DNA of 47,599 nucleotides. It comes from an uncultured Lachnospiraceae bacterium. Its GTDB lineage: Bacteria > Bacillota > Clostridia > Lachnospirales > Lachnospiraceae. Each line of letters starts with the position of its first letter. Position 1 is the first letter of the stretch. A program made the position numbers and the translations under genes. This document shows positions 43,601 to 47,599 of this stretch, in pieces. The stretch spans positions 1 through 47,599 of the forward strand of contig CANOFO010000011.1 in NCBI GenBank assembly GCA_947565305.1. Direction: 5' to 3'. The notes under the pieces are model-generated. The model had not been told where the DNA came from, made no database searches, and saw nothing but the letters and a program-made list of their open reading frames with translations.

Positions 43601-44456
43601 CACGAAGGAGGACCTTACCAGCCATCTGACAGCACATGATAAAGAGGATAACAGAGACATGAGGGTAAACCCAGACCTGAATGATAAGCTGCGCATCGTG
43701 AAGATATCCTATCCAGCGTCCAGGAACCATAGCCAGACAGCCTATGAGAAAATATATGAAGAGGATGTGCCGGCAGACTTTCTGTTTGATACTTATTACC
43801 TGAAACTGGAGGAGGAAGAGAGTGTGGAAGCGCTTGTGACTTTCGCCGTTACGGACAGTGTGGGCAATACTACGGAAGAAGAGATACCAGTGAAAGTGAA
43901 ATATAACCACTATCCCAGGATTAGCAGCGAGGACGTTTTCTATTATCTGAAAGAGGAGGCAAATCAGGGAAAGATTACGGCAGAAGAACTTGTTGGTCGT
44001 GCCTTGGCTGAGGACGAGGAAGATGGGGATATTACCGGGAAATTGGAACTTAAAGATTTTGCCCCAGAGGAGTTCATGCTGCAGGAGGAATCCAAGGCAG
44101 AGTTTCAGGTTACCTATCAAGTGACAGATGCCTACCGCAAGACTTCTTACAAGACCGTGAAAGTCATGGTATGGGATGAAGAGGCGGCTATCGCAGAGAT
44201 GCCTCAATATTATGTCCGCTACATATCCGAAAAATATTTGGATACGCTGGAGGAAAATTCTGTCTGGAGAGAGCCGAAGAACATGGCATATCTGAAGAAG
44301 GTCCTAGGGAATGACAAGCCTGTGGAAACGTGGGAGTTTACCCATGAAGATATTCTTGCCGTCCAGAAATGGATGACAGAAGGAGGAAGGTGGAAGATTG
44401 GGCAGGAAGCCAATCAGACGTTCCTTGCGAAGTTTGCATATTGTAAACAGCAGTGA
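40623..44456 (+). CDS. Large secreted adhesin-like protein of the Tad-like locus
   Basis: A 1277-residue exported protein. A signal peptide ends near residue 26 (core ILSILLSFSLLLMGVPIAG). A Glu/Lys/Ala-rich stalk with three 16-residue repeats (about 49-96) is followed by a beta domain. InlB/Listeria-Bacteroides repeats lie at about 366-440 and 448-620 (YKVRYDANDGMG and LSVRYHANGGN starts, each ending ILYAQW or LYAQW). The middle region (about 640-970) is Cys-poor. Two cadherin/DUF5011-like domains (about 976-1185) start ITVTPGEKLEFYEGEEV. No LPXTG or C-terminal helix is seen. AGGAGG precedes ATG 40623. Position suggests a fibre-tip or pilus-linked adhesin. Confidence 0.75.
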   Translation: MKMILSILLSFSLLLMGVPIAGEADAESRWGTAAEGEQQVQSNVQGEEELPEEGTQAQKGNAAKELPKERAEAQKGNAAEELPEEGTEAQKGNAAEESEAEKEELGQTADRNAVVPEGKNEEKAAASNSKAKKAESTGNKLVQKKAGADTEITETTGAVEALAETRAAGPMLVNVQQDKESKCLRLLEGEMVSPGNKEGYHTAVSRKINCRHTALGFRIGSIRCNKAASPLNPTRKELNNNVQLTGMLRGKTIKEKKITAYNPGGEDNTVTHLNLEVEVDAPGEDGKNLNWLVAGPYVCKGDGYAGYAYTERHFSYCPNTERYYYAASSHVWLGCTKDRNGGNNEFHDNECTHQFSLYKYVPNSYKVRYDANDGMGTVSGQNATYDQAFTLRPGNGFSLTGHTLTGWNTRKDGKGQTYGLGESVNNLTTEDGGVVILYAQWRPNWLSVRYHANGGNINLWNATQSISFYLDSWSYGNGKKEPADFSFFGLSRDGYDRKDGAEWNTSPDGMGKSFDQDVGYLVTDYAPGITAADQGITLYAQWEPKTYTVTLDNRLSGPDKAGTGQIYKKYTKGIYLDRTCSQKAAKIMLPEKKGYQFQGYYNQGGKLMVKSDGNLTDAAKNRKDEIGDETWEARYHYLIECEDYADIPCDLEKTAGDDREELGLKLTYDRNTRKVHVHTGQLWCSISLAAQPQGTQIGEFKSSLAVGSVTGNTGLLPEMRLSLNVTEGAAYRMTLEKDGRTLCDRLVYYKDGRFRTLVKLGEQKAQAKEHGSSIAGSAWNKQAQGNYSLYCYHGCSELENIQKPGTVYRYFRYKDVNMAYSGAGATWGSNTLEYDVSLEDMYQFRGNEFKKEKTETKYTASQKPYQCKVKYSFQGWEMESPFLGCDRKRPVYAEKKQKGTAEIYLEAERTEGISDHTMEDIGTYQSAEPIRVFPGLPGNARAAQGDWESAVMTVDSQKNHAMEYINLMAKWDSCPTITVTPGEKLEFYEGEEVTKEDLTSHLTAHDKEDNRDMRVNPDLNDKLRIVKISYPASRNHSQTAYEKIYEEDVPADFLFDTYYLKLEEEESVEALVTFAVTDSVGNTTEEEIPVKVKYNHYPRISSEDVFYYLKEEANQGKITAEELVGRALAEDEEDGDITGKLELKDFAPEEFMLQEESKAEFQVTYQVTDAYRKTSYKTVKVMVWDEEAAIAEMPQYYVRYISEKYLDTLEENSVWREPKNMAYLKKVLGNDKPVETWEFTHEDILAVQKWMTEGGRWKIGQEANQTFLAKFAYCKQQ
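40767..40910 (+). repeat. Three in-frame 48-bp tandem repeats inside the adhesin gene
   Basis: Copies start at 40767, 40815 and 40863, each beginning GAACTGCCC and ending GGGAATGCAGCA plus one codon. They encode ELPEEGTQAQKGNAAK and two variants. The 48-bp unit keeps the frame, so copy number can vary without breaking the gene. Confidence 0.9.
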
Positions 44457-44530
44457 CAACAAAGGTTTTGTATAGGAATGGTATAGTAAATAATAACAAA
44501 CGATAATTCTTTTTAGGATAGTATCAAGTG

Positions 44531-44567
44531 AAGCTGTCCGGTTTAGATGTCTGCCGGACAGCTTTTG
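44531..44567 (+). terminator. Intrinsic terminator at the end of the Tad-like locus
   Basis: AAGCTGTCCGG (44531-44541) pairs perfectly with CCGGACAGCTT (44554-44564), followed by TTG. The stem is strong and the U-tract short; it lies between convergent genes. Confidence 0.75.
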
Positions 44568-44590
44568 AGCAATGATGTCAGAAAAGGTGC

Positions 44591-45610
44591 TTAGATACCT
44601 GCAGCTTTCTTGGCATAGGTGGTATCTACTAACTCCTGATAGGAGGGGCTTCCCATTAATTCTCCGGCATCGGAAAGGATATCCAAGAGGAGTTGGTAGC
44701 TGTCTTCTTCAAATACCAGATTTTCTTTCCAGGTGTCCTGTTCGTGGTATCTTGTCACAATGGCGGTGAGGGTCTGCGAATCAGTTTCCTTGAATTGAGG
44801 TGCAATAGCAGTCGCTATCTCTTCCGGTGAGTGTTTTTGCACATAGTCCATACCTTTTTGCAGTGCATTTGTAAATTTCTGGATAACATCGGAATTTTTT
44901 TCCATGTAGTCTGCTTTGGCGCTAAATGCAGTGTAGGGGACATAACCGGAATCTACGCCCAAAGAGGCAACCACATAGCCAGCGCCCTCTAATTCCAGAG
45001 AGGTAGCGCCAGGCTCAAATTCTACAGAGAAATCTCCTTTTCCGCCAGAAAAGGCTGCAGCTGTGGAGCCAAAGTCAATGCTCTGGTCAATGGAGAGGTC
45101 CGAGGATGGGTCTATGTCATTTTGCTTTAAGATGTATTCAAAAACCATCTCAGGCATACCGCCTTTTCTTCCCCCCAGAACTTCTTTCCCTTTCAGGTCA
45201 GACCAGGTAAATTCAGGCATTTTTTCTCGGGCTACCAGGAAATTTCCAGCGCGCTGTGTCAGCTGGGCAAAATTTACCACGTAATCCTGGGCTCCTTGAT
45301 TGTAGGTATAAACAGTTGTTTCTGGTCCCATGAATCCAATGTCTGCCTCGCCGGATAAGACGGCAGTCATCGTTTTGTCAGCGCCGAAACCTGTAATGAG
45401 CGTAAGCTCAATACCTTCCTCTTCAAAGTATCCTTCTTCGATAGCAACATACATTGGAGCGTAAAAGATGGAGTGAGCCACTTCATTGAGTGTCACTTTT
45501 GTGAGCTCCTGACTATTCTTTTTTGCGGAACAGCCGGTTAAGAGAGAAGCGCTCAACACGGCGGTAATGCATAAGAGCATGGTCAGGCAGCGGAGTAAAT
45601 TTTTTTTCAT
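44591..45610 (-). CDS. THI5/NMT1-like ABC substrate-binding lipoprotein
   Basis: A 339-residue periplasmic-binding-fold lipoprotein. The signal ends in LLTGC with the lipidated Cys at about 27. The mature part begins VTLNEVAHSIFYAPMYVAIE, then EGYFEEEGIEL and GEADIGFMGPE, the pattern of SsuA/ThiY/NMT1 proteins that bind sulfonates or pyrimidine precursors. No permease or ATPase gene lies beside it, so it is an orphan here. No THI-box riboswitch is visible in its short leader. The substrate cannot be inferred. Confidence 0.88.
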   Translation of the reverse strand: MKKNLLRCLTMLLCITAVLSASLLTGCSAKKNSQELTKVTLNEVAHSIFYAPMYVAIEEGYFEEEGIELTLITGFGADKTMTAVLSGEADIGFMGPETTVYTYNQGAQDYVVNFAQLTQRAGNFLVAREKMPEFTWSDLKGKEVLGGRKGGMPEMVFEYILKQNDIDPSSDLSIDQSIDFGSTAAAFSGGKGDFSVEFEPGATSLELEGAGYVVASLGVDSGYVPYTAFSAKADYMEKNSDVIQKFTNALQKGMDYVQKHSPEEIATAIAPQFKETDSQTLTAIVTRYHEQDTWKENLVFEEDSYQLLLDILSDAGELMGSPSYQELVDTTYAKKAAGI

Positions 45611-45636
45611 GTTTTCGTCCTTTTGCTTTTTGTTTT

Positions 45637-45666
45637 ATAGTATGTAAAAGAGGGAAAAACTGTTAA
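45637..45666 (-). promoter_or_regulatory. Possible promoter of the binding-lipoprotein gene
   Basis: On the minus strand TTAACA (complement of 45661-45666) and TACTAT (complement of 45637-45642) with an 18-bp spacer, about 26 bp before the start codon. Confidence 0.45.
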
Positions 45667-45797
45667 AAATATAGATGGTACAGATAAATTTATATTATAT
45701 CTGCAGAATGCGCCGGCTATGTTATCAGTCCAGATACTTGTTTTTTCTGATGAAAACGGCTAGAATAATAGAAAAAGAGAATAGAAGGGACGAGGAA

Positions 45798-46526
45798 ATG
45801 ATAATAGATAAGATGGATTTGCATACACATACAATCGCCAGCGGCCATGCCTATAATACCAGAAATGAGATGATAGCGGCAGCGTATGGGAAAGGATTGG
45901 AGATTTTTGCTCTCACAGAACATGCACCTGCCATGCCAGGAAGCTGCCATCAGTTTTATTTTTCAAATTACAAGGTATTGCCGCGCCAATATAAGCAGAT
46001 GACTGTACTGTATGGTGTGGAGTTAAATATTCTGGACTATGAGGGGCATGTCGATTTAGCAGAAGATACGTTAAAAGAGATGGATGTGGCGTTGGCAAGC
46101 ATACATCCGCCATGTTATGTATCGGGTACGGCTAAGGAGAATACGTCTGCCTATGTCGGAGCCATGAAGAATCCCTATATCAATATTATTGCCCATCCGG
46201 ATGACAGCCGTTTTCCAGTTAATTACGAGACGTTAGTTAAGGCGGCAAAAGAGTTCCATGTGCTGCTGGAAGTCAATAATACCTCCTTGTCACCGGTAAG
46301 CTTCCGAAAGGATTCAAAGAAAAATTACCTTGAAATGTTAGATTTGTGTGTGAAATATCAAGTTCCTATTGTTGTAGATTCTGATGCCCATGCAGACGTG
46401 CTGGTGGGCGAACATACCATTGCCCTGGATATGTTGGAGGGAATAGGATTTCCGCAGGAACTGGTATTAAATACGCACAGCGAAGCTATCTATGAGTATA
46501 TCAATTACGGCGGTAAGCAAGGTTAA
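45798..46526 (+). CDS. PHP-domain phosphatase/hydrolase (YcdX-like)
   Basis: A 242-residue metal-dependent hydrolase of the PHP family. Ligand motifs are clear: MDLHTHTIASGHAYNT near the start, FALTEHAPAMPG, GVELNIL with Glu, ASIHPPCY, IIAHPDD and VVDSDAHAD near the end. These provide the trinuclear zinc site seen in E. coli YcdX. Readings from upstream ATGs add an unlikely basic head. ATG 45798 follows AGGGACGAGG. It has no operon partner and may act on small phosphate esters. Confidence 0.88.
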   Translation: MIIDKMDLHTHTIASGHAYNTRNEMIAAAYGKGLEIFALTEHAPAMPGSCHQFYFSNYKVLPRQYKQMTVLYGVELNILDYEGHVDLAEDTLKEMDVALASIHPPCYVSGTAKENTSAYVGAMKNPYINIIAHPDDSRFPVNYETLVKAAKEFHVLLEVNNTSLSPVSFRKDSKKNYLEMLDLCVKYQVPIVVDSDAHADVLVGEHTIALDMLEGIGFPQELVLNTHSEAIYEYINYGGKQG

Positions 46527-46637
46527 GCGTTGTGGCGATAAATACTTATTTACTTTATAACTTTAGTATGATAAAATCAGAAAGAAGTAAGATACCGTGG
46601 AGGGTATACTGAAGAAATACATAAAAGGAGAATGGAT

Positions 46638-46937
46638 ATGAGCAAAAAATTGAGGACAGAAGCCGTAGACCATTTGTTTGAAGCGATATTGCATCTGGAG
46701 AACAAGGAAGAGTGCTACAAGTTTTTTGAGGACGTATGTACGGTAAATGAGCTGCTGTCGTTTTCACAAAGATTTGAGGTGGCAAGGATGCTGAGGACCC
46801 AGAAGACATATTTGGATATTGCGGAGCAGACAGGGGCTTCCACTGCGACTATCAGCAGGGTGAATCGTTCTCTGAACTATGGAAATGATGGATATGATAT
46901 GGTGTTTGCCAGAATGGGGATTGTAGAAGAAGAGTAG
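46638..46937 (+). CDS. YerC/YecD family TrpR-like regulator
   Basis: A 99-residue DNA-binding protein related to TrpR. The segment LFEAILHLENKEECYKFFED followed by VCTVNELLSFSQRFEVARML and the helix-turn-helix YLDIAEQTGASTATISRVNR are diagnostic of YerC/YecD. ATG 46638 lies seven bases after AAAGGAG; ATG 46632 is only one base away. A TATGAT at 46567 may be its -10. The family's regulon is largely unknown. Confidence 0.92.
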   Translation: MSKKLRTEAVDHLFEAILHLENKEECYKFFEDVCTVNELLSFSQRFEVARMLRTQKTYLDIAEQTGASTATISRVNRSLNYGNDGYDMVFARMGIVEEE

Positions 46938-46941
46938 TTCA

Positions 46942-46990
46942 AAAAGCCGCCCCGGCGAGGAGACAATCCCTCGCCCTCTGGGGCGTTTCA
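46942..46990. terminator. Bidirectional terminator between yerC-like and DUF1836 genes
   Basis: CGCCCC (46948) pairs with GGGGCG (46980), and GGCGAGG (46954) with CCTCGCC (46969). On the minus strand the stem is followed by CTTTTT, on the plus strand by TTTC only, so it is stronger for the minus-strand gene. Confidence 0.75.
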
Positions 46991-46999
46991 AGGATGGGG

Positions 47000-47533
47000 T
47001 TATTGATTTTTGTCCGATATGTCTTTTTTCCTGTTCTTGTCGGAATTGTTTTTGGCGCTGTTCGTTTCAGGGAGTCTGGAATCAATCATTTTCTCAATTA
47101 GCTGCTTTTTCAGATAAACATCAAAGCACAGCATACAGATAAAGGCAAAATGCTGTAGTTCGGTCTGGTCTTCCGGCGGCAGTTCGGAAAAAGTCTGCAG
47201 ACTTAGCTGGTATTTTCTGGTGAGGTCTTTTTTGATATTGATAATTCCCGATTCTTCTAAACGGAAAATTTCTGAGTAAATATCGTTTAAATTAAAATTT
47301 AAATCGGAATTAAAATACTTATCTGTGATAGGATTTAAAATTGCCTGTATATCCCCGATACTTAGGATATTTTTAAAATAGTAGATAAAAATCAGCGCCA
47401 GCATATGTTCTTTGGAATATTTTTTTTTAACCGGAGGAGGAAGCAGGTTGTTCTTGGCATAATTATTAATCATGGTCTTGGTCAGCACTTTGTCCTCAGG
47501 ATGCCTCCTGCAGGCAGAAAGCTGAGTGTCCAT
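47000..47533 (-). CDS. DUF1836 protein, N-terminus lost
   Basis: A 177-residue reading starting MDTQLSACRRHPEDKVLTKT. The segment LTKTMINNYAKNNLLPPPVKKKYSKEH followed by ALIFIYYFKNILSIGDIQAIL is the DUF1836 core, a MerR-like winged helix. Family members normally have more residues before this point, including a YMDQVTTFMD-like stretch. Here the same frame continues upstream as QVTTF, then QGQ, and soon meets TGA. ATG 47533 has no good ribosome site. I read it as a gene cut at its 5' end by a junction at 47543-47548. The C-terminal tail is Lys/Asn/Asp-rich. Confidence 0.75.
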   Translation of the reverse strand: MDTQLSACRRHPEDKVLTKTMINNYAKNNLLPPPVKKKYSKEHMLALIFIYYFKNILSIGDIQAILNPITDKYFNSDLNFNLNDIYSEIFRLEESGIINIKKDLTRKYQLSLQTFSELPPEDQTELQHFAFICMLCFDVYLKKQLIEKMIDSRLPETNSAKNNSDKNRKKDISDKNQ

Positions 47534-47543
47534 GAAAGTCGTG

Positions 47544-47597
47544 ACCTGCCCCTGCCAGAATCAGCAAAGGACCCTCCGTACAAAATACAGCCTCCCT
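47544..47597 (-). pseudogene. 5' fragment of a UvrD/PcrA-type helicase gene, broken at motif I
   Basis: The minus strand at 47597-47544 reads REAVFCTEGPLLILAGAG, which is the usual sequence ahead of the Walker A motif of UvrD/PcrA helicases (normally followed by SGKT). Here it continues HDFHGHS and soon stops. The change occurs at CAGGT, the same bases that begin the QVTTF frame of DUF1836. The start of the helicase lies off the right edge. Confidence 0.65.
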
Positions 47598-47599
47598 CT

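Overview
The window reads as chromosomal DNA of a low-to-mid GC Gram-positive anaerobe of the class Clostridia, most likely a gut Lachnospiraceae. The grounds are AGGAGG-type ribosome sites throughout, a dgt-dnaG-rpoD-trmK-nif3 gene order, secreted proteins ending in paired Ig-like (Big_2) domains, an Lsa/CplR-type ABC-F gene and a DUF1836 gene. No species can be named from the sequence alone. Both ends look like contig edges: the left end starts inside a tRNA-Leu, and the right end carries a broken junction between two genes.

Layout. 1-7.9 kb: a partial tRNA-Leu(AAG), a Uma2-type nuclease, then an operon of ABC permease, ABC ATPase, response regulator and sensor kinase, followed by an ABC-F ribosome-protection gene behind a leader RNA with a three-codon uORF and an intrinsic terminator. 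8-11 kb: a secreted fibronectin-type-III protein, tRNA-Leu(CAG) and an Fe-S aldo/keto reductase. 10.9-18.2 kb: the housekeeping cluster dgt, dnaG, rpoD, trmK, a Nif3-family gene and a TGS-uridine-kinase fusion. 18.15-18.37 kb: a palindromic repeat cluster that supplies the ribosome site of an AraC regulator. 18.4-28.3 kb: the AraC regulator, a 1142-residue beta-helix glycosidase, RNase P RNA, and a 1607-residue modular surface protein. 28.4-35.4 kb: a small zinc-ribbon protein, a second two-component system, divergent pyrBI and a PH-domain gene, a PF06541 membrane protein, a lipoprotein and an Mrp/NBP35 ATPase.

35.7-44.5 kb is the most unusual part. It is a compact Tad/Flp-like locus with one CpaF-type ATPase, one double-length TadB/TadC-like membrane protein, three tiny proteins (53, 34 and 46 residues) and three more short-headed membrane proteins. 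It ends in a 1277-residue secreted adhesin-like protein. The tiny proteins carry the Glu-Tyr/Phe motif of Flp pilins, but their motif sits almost at the start codon, so there is no normal prepilin leader, and no prepilin peptidase is present here. The last pseudopilin-like protein and the adhesin-like protein both carry InlB/Listeria-Bacteroides-type repeats, which links them. My inference is that this is a reduced surface-fibre or secretion apparatus.

44.5-47.6 kb: an orphan THI5/NMT1-like binding lipoprotein, a PHP-domain hydrolase, a YerC/TrpR-like regulator, and a 5'-truncated DUF1836 gene joined at CAGGT to the start of a UvrD/PcrA helicase gene.

Regulatory signals visible by eye include the ABC-F attenuator, a palindrome over the -10 of the ABC/two-component operon, a 23-bp palindrome upstream of the lipoprotein promoter, several strong intrinsic terminators, and tandem repeats of about 33, 37 and 48 bp.
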